This document shows, piece after piece, positions 8,034 through 18,820 of a stretch of 64,000 bases of DNA (position 1 is the first letter of the stretch; each line of letters starts with the position of its first letter). Made by a program: the position numbers and the translations under genes. Origin of the DNA: Collinsella sp. AF33-16 (GTDB taxonomy: Bacteria; Actinomycetota; Coriobacteriia; Coriobacteriales; Coriobacteriaceae); NCBI RefSeq assembly GCF_003475325.1, contig NZ_QRQC01000003.1, positions 62,001 through 126,000 on the forward strand, in the 5' to 3' direction. A model generated the notes under the pieces. It made no database searches. It saw nothing but the letters and a program-made list of their open reading frames with translations, and was not told the origin of the DNA.

Positions 8034-9059
8034 TTACTTGCTGGGGTCGATTATATATTTACCCATGGCACGCAGGGCCGGGTCTGACAGGATGGCGCCG
8101 AGTTCGTCGAGGGAAGCCACCTTGGCGACCATCGAGGATACGTCGAGCCTGCCAGAGTCGATGAGCTCGAGCGCGCGACGCTGCGTATAAGGGTTGATGT
8201 AGGACGAGGTGAGCACAAGCTCCTTCTGGAAGACCTCGAAGGGCTTGACGGTGATTGTCTCATCGGGCTTGGTGAGGCCGAACATCATGACCGTAGCCTT
8301 GTGGCCGGCGATCTGGATGGCCTGCTCGATGGTGACGGGCTTGCCAACACACTCGATAACGACATCGACGTTGCCGACGCCCTCCTGCTTCAGGCGGGCC
8401 GGGACGTCCTCGTGGATGGAATCAATTGCCAGATCGGCACCGAGTTTGAGCGCAACCTCGCGCTTGCCCTCGACGGGCTCGAGCAAGACGACCTTGGTGG
8501 CGCCGGCGTTTTTGGCAAGCTGCATCATGAGCAGACCGATCATGCCACCGCCGATGACGACAACCGTGCTGCCGGGCTTGATGTTGCACATATCGATGCC
8601 GTGCAGGCAGCAGGCGACGGGCTCGGTCATAGCACCCTGCTCAAAGCTGGTGTGATCGCCCAACTTGTAGACTTGCTGCATATCGACGGAGCAGTACTCG
8701 GCAAAGCCGCCGTTAACGGTGGTGCCGTAACCGGTCATATGCTCGCAGTAGTGGTTGATTCCGTCACGGCAGGGTTCGCAGCAGCCGCAGGGATGGTTTG
8801 GGTCGATGCACACGCGATCGCCCGGTTTAAAGCCAGCGACGTCGCTGCCCGCGGCCTCGACAACGCCCGCAAACTCATGACCAAGGATCGTGGGCGGGGT
8901 AACGTCGGCTGCACCCTTGTCGCCTTCATAGATATGAACGTCGGTACCGCAGACGCCGCAAGCCTTGACGTTGATCAGAACGTCGCGCTTGCCCACGGCC
9001 GGCTTTGTCGAATCCTCGACCCTGAGATCGTGCTTTCCATAGAAGACCGCGCTTTTCAT
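8034..9059 (-). CDS. Zinc-dependent sorbitol/threonine-type dehydrogenase
   Basis: A 341-residue medium-chain dehydrogenase. It has the catalytic zinc site (ACGVCGTDVH, LGHEFAG), the structural zinc loop CGCCEPCRDGINHYC, and the Rossmann motif VIGGGMIGLLMMQLA near residue 170. Relatives oxidise polyols such as sorbitol or the side chain of threonine using NAD(P)+. It is transcribed divergently from the PTS and 6-phospho-alpha-glucosidase and shares their operator region, so a sugar-alcohol substrate released from a disaccharide is more likely than threonine. AAGGAG-type spacing before the ATG at 9059 supports the start. The substrate is inferred from context, not shown. Confidence 0.88.
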   Translation of the reverse strand: MKSAVFYGKHDLRVEDSTKPAVGKRDVLINVKACGVCGTDVHIYEGDKGAADVTPPTILGHEFAGVVEAAGSDVAGFKPGDRVCIDPNHPCGCCEPCRDGINHYCEHMTGYGTTVNGGFAEYCSVDMQQVYKLGDHTSFEQGAMTEPVACCLHGIDMCNIKPGSTVVVIGGGMIGLLMMQLAKNAGATKVVLLEPVEGKREVALKLGADLAIDSIHEDVPARLKQEGVGNVDVVIECVGKPVTIEQAIQIAGHKATVMMFGLTKPDETITVKPFEVFQKELVLTSSYINPYTQRRALELIDSGRLDVSSMVAKVASLDELGAILSDPALRAMGKYIIDPSK

Positions 9060-9124
9060 GGTGACTCCTTAACGTGGTGGTGAATGTTGTAATGAAGTAT
9101 AGGTATGTCTGCAGATATAGACAA

Positions 9125-9140
9125 GCATATCTAGACAAGT
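9125..9140. promoter_or_regulatory. Candidate GntR operator, site A
   Basis: GCATATCTAGACAAGT lies 66 bases upstream of the dehydrogenase start. Its last 12 bases, ATCTAGACAAGT, recur inverted in site B at 9256-9271. A further half-site, ATAGACAAG, lies at 9117-9125. Confidence 0.55.
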
Positions 9141-9255
9141 AAAAAAGAAATATGAATTGCAGCTATCAGCTATATCAGATTTAGCAGGCGAAATACTGGA
9201 CATATACCGTTTACGGCCAATAATCAACCGTTTACCGACCGTAGTATTTATACTA

Positions 9256-9271
9256 ACTTGTCTAGATAAGT
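9256..9271. promoter_or_regulatory. Candidate GntR operator, site B
   Basis: ACTTGTCTAGATAAGT is a near-perfect palindrome and the inverted equivalent of site A. It lies in the PTS leader, 145 bases before the chosen PTS start. The two sites flank the divergent promoter region, consistent with one regulator controlling both transcripts. Palindromes of this form are typical for TreR-type GntR proteins. Confidence 0.6.
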
Positions 9272-9415
9272 GATATGATAAAAATAGAAGCGCAAGAAGT
9301 CAGGGAAGCGGGCCCACCCGTCCTATTGCACGAGGTACACGCAAACGGCGCGTCTGCGGTCTCGAGTGAAGCCAAAACCGCAGCGCTCCGAATGAAGAGA
9401 GGGGGATTCCCCGTC

Positions 9416-11026
9416 ATGATGCAAAAGATACAACGTTTCGGCGGTGCAATGTACACGCCTGCAATTCTTTTCGCATTTTCCGGAATCGTCGTCGGCCTGG
9501 GTACGTTGTTTACCACCGAGGCGATCTTTGGCGAGATGGCCACTGCGGGTCATCTTTGGTTTGATTGCTGGAATGTGCTGCTCCAGGGTGGTTGGACGCT
9601 CTTTAACCAGATGCCGTTGCTGTTTTGCGTAGCGTTGCCAATCTCGCTCGCGAACAAGCAGAACGCTCGCTGCTGCATGGAGACTTTGGCCATCTACCTT
9701 ACCTTCAACTACTTTGTAAGCACAATCTTGGGGCAGTGGGGCCCTGTCTTTGGTGTCGACTACTCTGTCGAGGCGGGCAGCGGTACTGGTCTTGCCACTA
9801 TCGCAAGCATCAAAACGCTTGACATGGGCATCATGGGCGCGCTCATTATCTCTGGTATCGCCACGATGCTGCATAACAAGTTCTTCGACACCGAACTTCC
9901 TGAGTGGCTGGGCGTGTTCTCGGGCTCCGTGTTCATCTATATGATCGGTTTCTTCGTTATGGTTCCGGTCGCTCTTATCGCCTGCCTGGTGTGGCCGCAT
10001 GTTCAGGCTGCTATCTCCGCCTTCCAGGGATTCATCCTTTCCGCCGGTACGTTTGGCGTGGGTGTCTTTGCTTTCTTCGAGCGCGTGCTGATCCCTACAG
10101 GCCTTCATCACTTTATCTATACGCCGTTCTATTACGACAACGCGGCGGTCAATGGCGGCATCTTTGCCGCTTGGGCTAACATCCTGCCCCAACTGGCTGC
10201 CGATCCGAGCATTGCTCTTAAGGATGCCGCACCCTGGGCTGCCTATACCTGCCCTGGATGGACTAAAGTCTTCGGCTCGCTTGGCGTCGCCATTGCGTTT
10301 TATATGACCGCCAAGCCCGAGCGCAAGCAGCGCGTCAAGGCTCTGCTCATTCCCGTCACCCTTACCGCTATGCTTTGCGGTATCACCGAGCCGCTTGATT
10401 TCACCTTCCTGTTCATCGCGCCCGGCCTGTTCGTCGTCCACTGCGTGCTCGGCGCGCTCGGCTGCATGGCTCAAAACCTCCTTGGCGTCGTGGGCATCTT
10501 CGACGGCGGCATCATCTCGATGCTCTCGTGGGACTGGCTGCCCCTTTGGGCCGCACACGGTCTGCAGTACACCATCTCCATCCTTGTCGGTCTGTGCTTT
10601 ACCGCCCTTTGGGTCGTGGTCTTCCGTTTCCTGATCGTCAAGTTCGACTTTAAGACCCCCGGTCGCGAGGATGACGATGTTGAGGTCGAGCTCAAGTCCA
10701 AGGCCGACTACAAGCAAAAGCAGAGCGGTGCTGCTGCTGGCAAATCGGTCGCCCAGAGTAAAGATGATGAGCGCTTGGTGCTTGCCGAGAACATCCTCGA
10801 TCTGCTCGGTGGCACGGATAACATCATCGATGTAACTAACTGCGCTACCCGTCTGCGCGTTAACGTCAAGGACAAGAGCGTCGTTGCACCCGAGGCTTCC
10901 TTCAAGGCGATCGGTACGCATGGCTTGGTGATCCAAGGTCAGTCAATCCAGGTCATCATCGGCCTTACCGTCCCGCAGGTTCGCGAGAAGTTCGAGAGTC
11001 TTCTGAAGTTCGAGAGTCTTCTGTAA
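9416..11026 (+). CDS. PTS alpha-glucoside transporter, IICB component
   Basis: A 536-residue membrane permease that imports and phosphorylates an alpha-linked disaccharide. The start at 9416 is chosen because MMQKIQRFGGAMYTPAILF matches the canonical beginning of GlvC/MalX-type IIC domains and AGAGAGGGGG lies ten bases upstream; the longer frame begins inside operator site B's neighbourhood and is unlikely. IIC spans about residues 1-410, with many membrane helices and GITEPLDFTFLF near the substrate site. A polar linker leads to IIB, whose phosphorylated cysteine is in DVTNCATRLRV. No IIA domain is present, so IIA must come from elsewhere. An 18-base tandem duplication adds six residues at the C-terminus. 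Confidence 0.92.
   Translation: MMQKIQRFGGAMYTPAILFAFSGIVVGLGTLFTTEAIFGEMATAGHLWFDCWNVLLQGGWTLFNQMPLLFCVALPISLANKQNARCCMETLAIYLTFNYFVSTILGQWGPVFGVDYSVEAGSGTGLATIASIKTLDMGIMGALIISGIATMLHNKFFDTELPEWLGVFSGSVFIYMIGFFVMVPVALIACLVWPHVQAAISAFQGFILSAGTFGVGVFAFFERVLIPTGLHHFIYTPFYYDNAAVNGGIFAAWANILPQLAADPSIALKDAAPWAAYTCPGWTKVFGSLGVAIAFYMTAKPERKQRVKALLIPVTLTAMLCGITEPLDFTFLFIAPGLFVVHCVLGALGCMAQNLLGVVGIFDGGIISMLSWDWLPLWAAHGLQYTISILVGLCFTALWVVVFRFLIVKFDFKTPGREDDDVEVELKSKADYKQKQSGAAAGKSVAQSKDDERLVLAENILDLLGGTDNIIDVTNCATRLRVNVKDKSVVAPEASFKAIGTHGLVIQGQSIQVIIGLTVPQVREKFESLLKFESLL
10987..11022 (+). repeat. 18-bp tandem duplication at PTS 3' end
   Basis: The unit GAAGTTCGAGAGTCTTCT occurs twice in direct succession (10987-11004, 11005-11022), so the protein ends KFESLLKFESLL. 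The duplication keeps the frame and lies just before the stop codon. Confidence 0.9.
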
Positions 11027-11044
11027 ACCATCGTCCATCGAAAC

Positions 11045-11084
11045 AATCGGCCTTGCAGAGCCGGTATGCACCGCAAGGCCGATT
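11045..11084. repeat. Intercistronic hairpin between PTS and glvA
   Basis: AATCGGCCTTGC at 11045-11056 is the exact inverse of GCAAGGCCGATT at 11073-11084. No T run follows, so it looks more like an mRNA-stabilising or attenuating hairpin than a full terminator between the two genes. Confidence 0.6.
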
Positions 11085-11154
11085 CTAGAGATAAAAAACT
11101 CCACTTCTAGGTAATAATTCCAAACCGTACAGGCCGCGTGCGGGGATGGATTGA

Positions 11155-12525
<1,371 letters not shown>

Positions 12526-12565
12526 GGACTGCTGTCTCGAACTCTCACACATCTCTGCTTCATTT

Positions 12566-12609
12566 GCGCCGCCGCGGCGTCCGGATTCGCCCGGATGCTG
12601 CGGCGGCGC
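12566..12609 (+). terminator. GC-rich hairpin after glvA
   Basis: GCGCCGCCGC at 12566-12575 pairs with GCGGCGGCGC at 12600-12609, with further pairing inside. There is no strong T run. A TATACT element directly after it (12610) could be the minus-10 of ychF. Confidence 0.55.
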
Positions 12610-12652
12610 TATACTTATGCAGTTTGAAGTACCTGTACCAAAAGGAGCTGTC

Positions 12653-13729
<1,077 letters not shown>

Positions 13730-13740
13730 GGACGACGCGC

Positions 13741-14124
13741 ATGTTCAAATATGGCAAAAAAGCCGGCTACATGGGCATCGCGCTGCTGGTGCTTGCGGTG
13801 CTTCCGCTGGTGGTCGCAGCGTTTGTAATCCCCAACATTGGCCCCGAGGTGGCAACGAAGTTTAACGCAGCCGGCGAGGTGACGCGCTGGGGCAAGAGCT
13901 ACGAGCTGCTGGCGCTTCCGGTGCTCAATTTGCTGCTGAGCGTGGCAACGTACTTTACGGCGGGACGCCAGGCCAAGAACAATGATGACTCCGCCGCCAT
14001 GGCGCGCATCGTGTGCGAGCGCTACCTGCGCAACGGTTGCATCACGGGTGTGTTCCTCAACGTGATTAACGTTTACTTTATGTACTCGGCGATTACCGGA
14101 ACGGGCTTTGGCTTTGGTTTCTAG
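13741..14124 (+). CDS. Small membrane protein, DUF1648-like
   Basis: A 127-residue protein with three hydrophobic segments (about residues 10-32, 57-75 and 98-118). The stretch VAAFVIPNIGPEVATKFNAAGEVTRWG resembles the DUF1648 pattern in which a helix ends in a P-x-H/K-F-x-x-x-G turn. The gene follows ychF by 11 bases and is probably cotranscribed. It ends in a Gly/Phe-rich tail, GTGFGFGF. Function unknown; DUF1648 proteins are often subunits of, or fused to, SdpI-like immunity proteins, but that is not evident here. Confidence 0.7.
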   Translation: MFKYGKKAGYMGIALLVLAVLPLVVAAFVIPNIGPEVATKFNAAGEVTRWGKSYELLALPVLNLLLSVATYFTAGRQAKNNDDSAAMARIVCERYLRNGCITGVFLNVINVYFMYSAITGTGFGFGF

Positions 14125-14133
14125 TTTGTCCTT

Positions 14134-14523
14134 TTAGGCAACGAGCCTGCACACATATTCAATGGCTGCTGCGAGGCCGCCGCTCGATCGTGGTTTAAAG
14201 ACCATGTCGGCGGCGGCCTCGTTTTCGTATCCGGCGCCGCAAAGGGCGAGTGCGATACCGGCTTCTAAAAGGAGCGGCAGGCCGCGTTGGCTGGTTGCGA
14301 TTACGGCAGCCTGATTGAGCGAGCAGCCGTGCGTTTGGCATTGAATGGCAAGTTCACCTTGCGCCGGGCAAGGGACCAGAATGGCGACGACGCGACTTGA
14401 TAGCAATGCAAATGCTGTGCGCTCATCGGGCGAAAGGCATTCTGCTTCAACGACGACGAGCTTGGGCGGTGCGCTGTTTGTGCGAAGCGTGGCTCGGTAC
14501 ATGCGGACCGAAGAACCCGACAT
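14134..14523 (-). CDS. Small protein with weak HAD-like C-terminus
   Basis: A 129-residue protein starting at the ATG at 14523, preceded by AGGAG. Residues 70-125, containing IATSQRGLPLLLEAGIALALCG and AADMVFKPRSSGGLAAAIEYV, resemble the last part of Cof-type HAD hydrolases, where a GD-xxN-xxM motif is followed by an A-D-x-V element. The catalytic DxDx segment of HAD enzymes is absent, so this is not a functional phosphatase. It is divergent from a small XRE regulator with a perfect palindrome between them, so the two are likely co-regulated. The family assignment is weak. Confidence 0.5.
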   Translation of the reverse strand: MSGSSVRMYRATLRTNSAPPKLVVVEAECLSPDERTAFALLSSRVVAILVPCPAQGELAIQCQTHGCSLNQAAVIATSQRGLPLLLEAGIALALCGAGYENEAAADMVFKPRSSGGLAAAIEYVCRLVA

Positions 14524-14546
14524 AGAAAACTCCTGTGTATTCGGCA

Positions 14547-14570
14547 AAACGTAAACTATAGTTTACGTTT
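14547..14570. promoter_or_regulatory. Perfect 24-bp palindromic operator
   Basis: AAACGTAAACTA is followed directly by its exact reverse complement, TAGTTTACGTTT. It sits 23 bases upstream of the gene at 14523 and 30 bases upstream of the XRE regulator at 14600, in a position to control both. It is AT-rich in a GC-rich genome, so chance occurrence is improbable. Confidence 0.8.
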
Positions 14571-14599
14571 ATGTTCGGCTCCATTTCAAACTCGGCTGC

Positions 14600-14818
14600 A
14601 TGGACGAACGTGCGAAACAGATTCTTGGCAGGCGGGTCGAAGAGACACGCAGGGACCTTGGTATCTCCAAGGTTGATTTTTGTGTGGCGACAGGAATCAG
14701 CCGACCCTACCTCGACCGAATCGAAGATGGGACGGCAAATTTCACGCTCAAGGTTCTATTTAAGATCGCGCCCGCACTCGGCATGACGGTGTCAGAGCTT
14801 CTCGAGGGTATCGAATAG
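14600..14818 (+). CDS. XRE/Cro-CI family HTH regulator
   Basis: A 72-residue protein that is essentially a single helix-turn-helix domain: RRVEETRRDLGISKVDFCVA, TGISRPYLDRIEDGTANFT, then LKVLFKIAPALGMTVSELLEG, the standard five-helix XRE layout. It lacks a sensor domain. The palindrome at 14547-14570 upstream is the likely autoregulatory site. The start at 14600 has no clear Shine-Dalgarno, but the protein fits the domain exactly. It is convergent with ansA, 22 bases away. Confidence 0.85.
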   Translation: MDERAKQILGRRVEETRRDLGISKVDFCVATGISRPYLDRIEDGTANFTLKVLFKIAPALGMTVSELLEGIE

Positions 14819-14840
14819 GGGATACCCGTCGACAACTGAA

Positions 14841-15854
14841 TTACGCCATTGGGACGCGGTCGTGGTTGACTTGGCTGTAGAACAGGCGCTGGATCTCTGC
14901 CGCATCACGTGACTGGCCGAGCGCCCACATGGTCTTGGCCACAAGCGTCTCGGTGGTCATGTCATCGCCGCGCAGAATGCCCGGATGATCGGCGTAAGCA
15001 CGGCCGACCTCATAAACGCCCAGATCGAGGCCCTCTTCGGGGACCTGCGTGGTCATAACGACGGTGCGGCCCGAATCGACCCAGCGGAAAATCGCCTCCT
15101 GGAATGACTCGCCGGACTCGCCAAACTCGGGAATACCGCCAATGCCAAAGGTCTCAAGAATTACAGCATCGTAGCTATCGGCTAGGGCGTCCAGGATACC
15201 CGGGTTCACGCCGGGCGTAAGCTTAAGGACAAACACGCGCGGGTCGATGCTGTCGTAGAAACGCACCGGGTTTTCGCCCTGATGAGTGCCGTGGAGCCCG
15301 TTGCGCACGATGCGGTCGTTGCGGATGTAGGCAATGGGCGGATAGTTGACGCTAATGAACGCGTTAAAGCTCATGGTGCGCTGCTTGCGGGCGCGCGTGC
15401 CGGCAATGGCGACGCCACCAAACACAATCGACACATCGTGCGAGTGCTCGTCGAGCGCATAGAGCAGGCTCTGGTACAGATTGAGCTTGGCGTCGGTAAA
15501 GGGGTTGCCCATGGGCTTTTGCGAGCCGGTGAGTACGATGGGCTTGGGGCTGTCCTGAATCAGATAGGAAAGTGCTGCCGCGGTATAGCTCATGGTGTCG
15601 GTGCCGTGCAGAATCACGAAGCCGTCGTGGTCGGCATAGCCTTCGACGATGACGTCGCGGATACGCATCCAGTCACTGGGACGCATATTGGTGCTGTCGA
15701 TGTTCATGGGCTGCACGACGTCGAGCTCGCAGAGGCCCGAGATCTCGGGGACGCTCTGGGCGAGCTCCTCACCGGTCAGGGCGGGGGAGAGGCCGTTGCC
15801 GTCCTCGGTCGATGCGATGGTGCCGCCCGTGGCGATGAGAAGGATGCGCTTCAT
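14841..15854 (-). CDS. ansA: Type I L-asparaginase
   Basis: A 337-residue asparaginase that hydrolyses asparagine to aspartate and ammonia. The start at 15854 gives MKRILLIATGGTIAS, with the first catalytic threonine in the ATGGTIAS signature; the second lies in FVILHGTDTMSYTA (the HGTDTM signature). The length and the lack of a signal peptide fit the cytoplasmic type I enzyme. The frame can be extended 24 codons upstream, but AGGAAT lies before 15854 and the family begins there. It is divergent from guaA, and the 267-base gap between them holds both promoters. Confidence 0.93.
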   Translation of the reverse strand: MKRILLIATGGTIASTEDGNGLSPALTGEELAQSVPEISGLCELDVVQPMNIDSTNMRPSDWMRIRDVIVEGYADHDGFVILHGTDTMSYTAAALSYLIQDSPKPIVLTGSQKPMGNPFTDAKLNLYQSLLYALDEHSHDVSIVFGGVAIAGTRARKQRTMSFNAFISVNYPPIAYIRNDRIVRNGLHGTHQGENPVRFYDSIDPRVFVLKLTPGVNPGILDALADSYDAVILETFGIGGIPEFGESGESFQEAIFRWVDSGRTVVMTTQVPEEGLDLGVYEVGRAYADHPGILRGDDMTTETLVAKTMWALGQSRDAAEIQRLFYSQVNHDRVPMA

Positions 15855-16121
15855 GCTGGTATTCCTATCGTATTTGCCGCCGCAGAGGCGGAGTCGTTCG
15901 GCAGTATTGTGGCACAGGGCGTCCAATGTTCAAACGTATTACATCATCTGTAACGTTTGGTAACACTTCGATTGCCGTCAAATAGGGGCCCAGGTCGTGC
16001 GTTTGCCGTGCGCTGGCGGCTGCGAGGGACGAGAAACCCCATATAACGTGTACACTATGGAAGTTATTCTCGTTTATTCGCGCGGGTGGGCACCGGCTCC
16101 CCGCCAACAAGAGGGGGAACC

Positions 16122-17720
16122 ATGGATCAAAAGGCTTCCGCAAAGGTCCTCGTACTCGACTTTGGTGCGCAGTACGGTCAGCTCATTGCCCGTCGCGTCC
16201 GCGACCTCAACGTGTATTCCGAGATTGTCCCCTGCGACATCTCGGCCGATGAGATTCGCGAGATGAACGCCTCTGCGCTCATCCTTTCTGGCGGCCCGGC
16301 TTCCGTGTACGCCGAGGACGCTCCGTCCATCGACCCTGCCATCTTTGACCTGGGCCTTCCCGTCCTGGGCTTTTGCTACGGCCATCAGATTACGGCCGTG
16401 ACGCTCGGCGGCAAGGTCGGCCACTCCGAGGTGGGCGAGTACGGCCGCGCCACCATCACGCGCACGGCTGGCGCCAAGCTCTTTAACTCCACGCCCATGG
16501 AGCAGACCGTGTGGATGAGCCATCGCGATGCCGTCTCCGAGGTGCCCGAGGGCTTTACCGTTACCGCCAGCACTGACGTGTGCCCGGTTGCCGCCATGGA
16601 GTGCGTCGAGCGCAAGATTTTCACCACGCAGTTCCACCCCGAGGTCAAGCACTCCGAGTACGGTCAGCAGCTGCTGAGCAACTTCCTGTTTGAGATCTGC
16701 GGTCTGGAGCCCAACTGGAGCATGGACAACCTGGTCGAGACCATGACGGCCGAGTTCCGCGAGAAGGTCGGCGACGACCGCGTGATTCTGGCCCTGTCCG
16801 GCGGCGTCGACTCCTCCGTCGTGGCTGCGCTGGGCGCTCGCGCCGTGGGCAAGCAGATGACCTGCGTGTTCATCAACCACGGCCTGCTGCGCAAGGGCGA
16901 GCCCGAGCAGGTGGAGGAGGTCTTCACCAAGCAGTTTGACGTCGACTTTATCCACGTCCACGCCGAGGACCGCTATGCCGAGCTTCTGGCCGGCGTGACC
17001 GAGCCCGAGGAGAAGCGCCGCATCATCGGTACGCAGTTCTGGAAAGAGTTCTTCGCCGTGGCGCAGCAGCTCGAGACCGATGGCAAGCCGGTCAAGTACC
17101 TGGCTCAGGGCACCATCTATCCCGACATCATCGAGTCTGGCGCTCGCAAGACGGGCGGCAAGACGGCCACCATCAAGAGCCACCACAACCTGATCCCGTT
17201 CCCCGAGGGCGTGCACTTCGACCTCATCGAGCCGCTCGACCACTTCTTTAAGGACGAGGTCCGTGCGCTTGGTCTGGCGCTCGGCCTGCCGGGCCATATC
17301 GTGTTCCGTCAGCCCTTCCCGGGCCCGGGTCTGGCCATCCGCATCATCGGTGCGGTCGACAAGGAGAAGCTCGAGATCCTCAAGAACGCCGACGCCATCG
17401 TGCGCGAGGAGCTCGACGCCTACAACCAGCGTCTGTTTGAGCAGACCGGCGAGCGCAACTCCGAGCACAGCTGCTGGCAGTATTTCGCGGTCCTGCCCGA
17501 CATTAAGTCCGTCGGCGTTATGGGCGACGAGCGCACCTATCAGCGCCCGATCATCCTGCGCGCCGTCGAGTCCAGCGACGCCATGACCGCCGACTGGGCC
17601 AAGCTGCCCTACGACGTGCTTGCCCGCATCTCCGGCCGCATCGTGGCCGAGGTTCCCGGCGCCAACCGCGTGTGCTACGACATCACGTCCAAGCCGCCCG
17701 CGACGATTGAGTGGGAATAG
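16122..17720 (+). CDS. guaA: GMP synthase (glutamine-hydrolysing)
   Basis: A 532-residue bifunctional enzyme converting XMP to GMP. The N-terminal glutaminase (about residues 10-200) has the nucleophile in LGFCYGHQIT and the His/Glu pair in TTQFHPEVKHS. The ATP-pyrophosphatase domain has the P-loop [15 protein letters not shown], then [27 protein letters not shown] and the C-terminal dimerisation domain ending PPATIEWE. GAGGGGG precedes the ATG at 16122, which is preferred over the ATG at 16086. Its 3' end is repeated downstream at 20266 and 27131, marking it as an integration site. A second, shorter GMP synthase lies at 60902. Confidence 0.96.
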   Translation: MDQKASAKVLVLDFGAQYGQLIARRVRDLNVYSEIVPCDISADEIREMNASALILSGGPASVYAEDAPSIDPAIFDLGLPVLGFCYGHQITAVTLGGKVGHSEVGEYGRATITRTAGAKLFNSTPMEQTVWMSHRDAVSEVPEGFTVTASTDVCPVAAMECVERKIFTTQFHPEVKHSEYGQQLLSNFLFEICGLEPNWSMDNLVETMTAEFREKVGDDRVILALSGGVDSSVVAALGARAVGKQMTCVFINHGLLRKGEPEQVEEVFTKQFDVDFIHVHAEDRYAELLAGVTEPEEKRRIIGTQFWKEFFAVAQQLETDGKPVKYLAQGTIYPDIIESGARKTGGKTATIKSHHNLIPFPEGVHFDLIEPLDHFFKDEVRALGLALGLPGHIVFRQPFPGPGLAIRIIGAVDKEKLEILKNADAIVREELDAYNQRLFEQTGERNSEHSCWQYFAVLPDIKSVGVMGDERTYQRPIILRAVESSDAMTADWAKLPYDVLARISGRIVAEVPGANRVCYDITSKPPATIEWE

Positions 17721-17722
17721 AA
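17706..17722. repeat. guaA 3'-end attachment core, copy 1
   Basis: ATTGAGTGGGAATAGAA covers the last codons of guaA, its stop and two bases beyond. The same 17 bases recur at 20266-20282, and a diverged version at 27131. The 3' end of guaA is a known hotspot for genomic-island integration. Confidence 0.75.
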
Positions 17723-17755
17723 CATACGTTCGATAAAATAATATAGTATCAGATA

Positions 17756-17788
17756 GCGGGCACGGTTTCAATTGAATCCGTGCCCGCT
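17756..17788 (+). terminator. guaA terminator hairpin
   Basis: AGCGGGCACGG at 17756-17766 pairs with CCGTGCCCGCT at 17778-17788, with TTCAATTGAA in the loop. A diverged copy of this hairpin, with the same loop, follows the guaA remnant at 27131. Confidence 0.75.
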
Positions 17789-17874
17789 GCTGTATGCGTG
17801 TCCTTGCACGCCCAATATGCGCCGTAAAAGCCGTCTTCTTCGACGTCAAAGTGAATGCGCTTCGTTTTCGCCTC

Positions 17875-18705
17875 TCAAAATCTTATTTTCACGATTTGCA
17901 TTTTCATCCCGTTGTCACCGACCCTTGCGAGAAACCGGAAAAAGCAGCTGACAGAAGAGTCTCTCAAATCGTTGTAGCCCAGCATATAGCCGCGACTTGT
18001 GACCTGCAGACGGCTGTCCCACGTGCCGATTTCCTTGGCGGCATCCGAAACCGCAAAATATGCCCCCACATCCTTGATTTTTGCAGTCTTAAGCCATGTT
18101 TTTGCGATCATCTTTACCGCCGTCCGATTGGCAGCATCAAAGACCAGCACACTGCCGGGGAAAGCGTCCGCCATCCCCCGCACCAGTTCCCGGACCTGCT
18201 GGGTCAGAAAGTAATAGAACACCCCGGAGGCAAAGAACACCGCCCCGCGGGAGGCATCGATTTTGCTAAACCATGCGGTGTCTTTCAGGTCGCAGGGGAT
18301 ATTTTGTTCTCGATCCCCGGCGGGCAGTAGCTGCTGCCGCAAGGCAATCACATCCGGGAAGTCCAGATTGTAGATCTTGCATCTACCGTTGTCGCAGGTT
18401 CTGCCGGTGTTGTCCAGCCCGCAGCCCAGATTGACCACCGCCGCATTGGGGTGGCCTTTCAGGTAATCCCGCACCTCGAAAGCAAGATCACTCTGCCGTG
18501 TGGCCACCTCCAGCGCACCAAAGCGCTGCATCAGGCTGCGGGAGTTTTTCTCTGCCTCTGAAAAGTCGTAGTCGATCTGGTCGAGCAGACGAACCGCTGT
18601 TTCATCCCTGTAAAGGTTCGGGTACAACTCCGTACACAGCTTCCGGGAATACAGCGGGAGGATCAGCGTCTCCTGCACGGTGTTTTTCTCAATTTTACAT
18701 TTCAT
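17875..18705 (-). CDS. SAM-dependent methyltransferase, LCMT/TcmP family
   Basis: A 276-residue enzyme resembling the leucine carboxyl methyltransferase/TcmP O-methyltransferase family. SAM-binding motif I is AAVVNLGCGLDNTG, followed by an acidic loop in YNLDFPD and the family pattern VFFASGVFYYFL. It is the last gene of a three-methyltransferase cluster. The sequence is visibly less GC-rich than guaA and its codon use looks Firmicute-like, suggesting transfer. Upstream of the cluster are two DtxR-like boxes, hinting at iron control. The substrate is unknown; members methylate carboxylates, polyketides or small metabolites. Confidence 0.8.
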   Translation of the reverse strand: MKCKIEKNTVQETLILPLYSRKLCTELYPNLYRDETAVRLLDQIDYDFSEAEKNSRSLMQRFGALEVATRQSDLAFEVRDYLKGHPNAAVVNLGCGLDNTGRTCDNGRCKIYNLDFPDVIALRQQLLPAGDREQNIPCDLKDTAWFSKIDASRGAVFFASGVFYYFLTQQVRELVRGMADAFPGSVLVFDAANRTAVKMIAKTWLKTAKIKDVGAYFAVSDAAKEIGTWDSRLQVTSRGYMLGYNDLRDSSVSCFFRFLARVGDNGMKMQIVKIRF

Positions 18706-18820
18706 AGGTTTCTTCCTCAGTGAATAAAAACTGTCATAATTGCCGCCAGCATAGCCGCTATGACCGTCATGCCTATCGCCATGTGCAGGATGGATGCAAA
18801 AATGCCCGTGCTTGATACCC

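Noticed and set aside
9323..10936. A 537-codon minus-strand open frame
   Set aside because: Antisense to the PTS permease; rich in Asp, His and Arg as expected from the complement of a membrane protein gene.
15855..16121. Purine or other riboswitch upstream of guaA
   Set aside because: The leader lacks the conserved loop sequences and a terminator or sequestering stem; only promoter-like elements are seen.
16074..17849. A 591-codon minus-strand open frame
   Set aside because: Antisense to guaA, no ribosome-binding site, low-complexity composition typical of antisense frames.
18717..18782. A 21-residue hydrophobic peptide frame (MAIGMTVIAAMLAAIMTVFI) between two methyltransferase genes
   Set aside because: It has the look of a membrane peptide and ends 12 bases before the next gene, but lacks a ribosome-binding site and any known relative.
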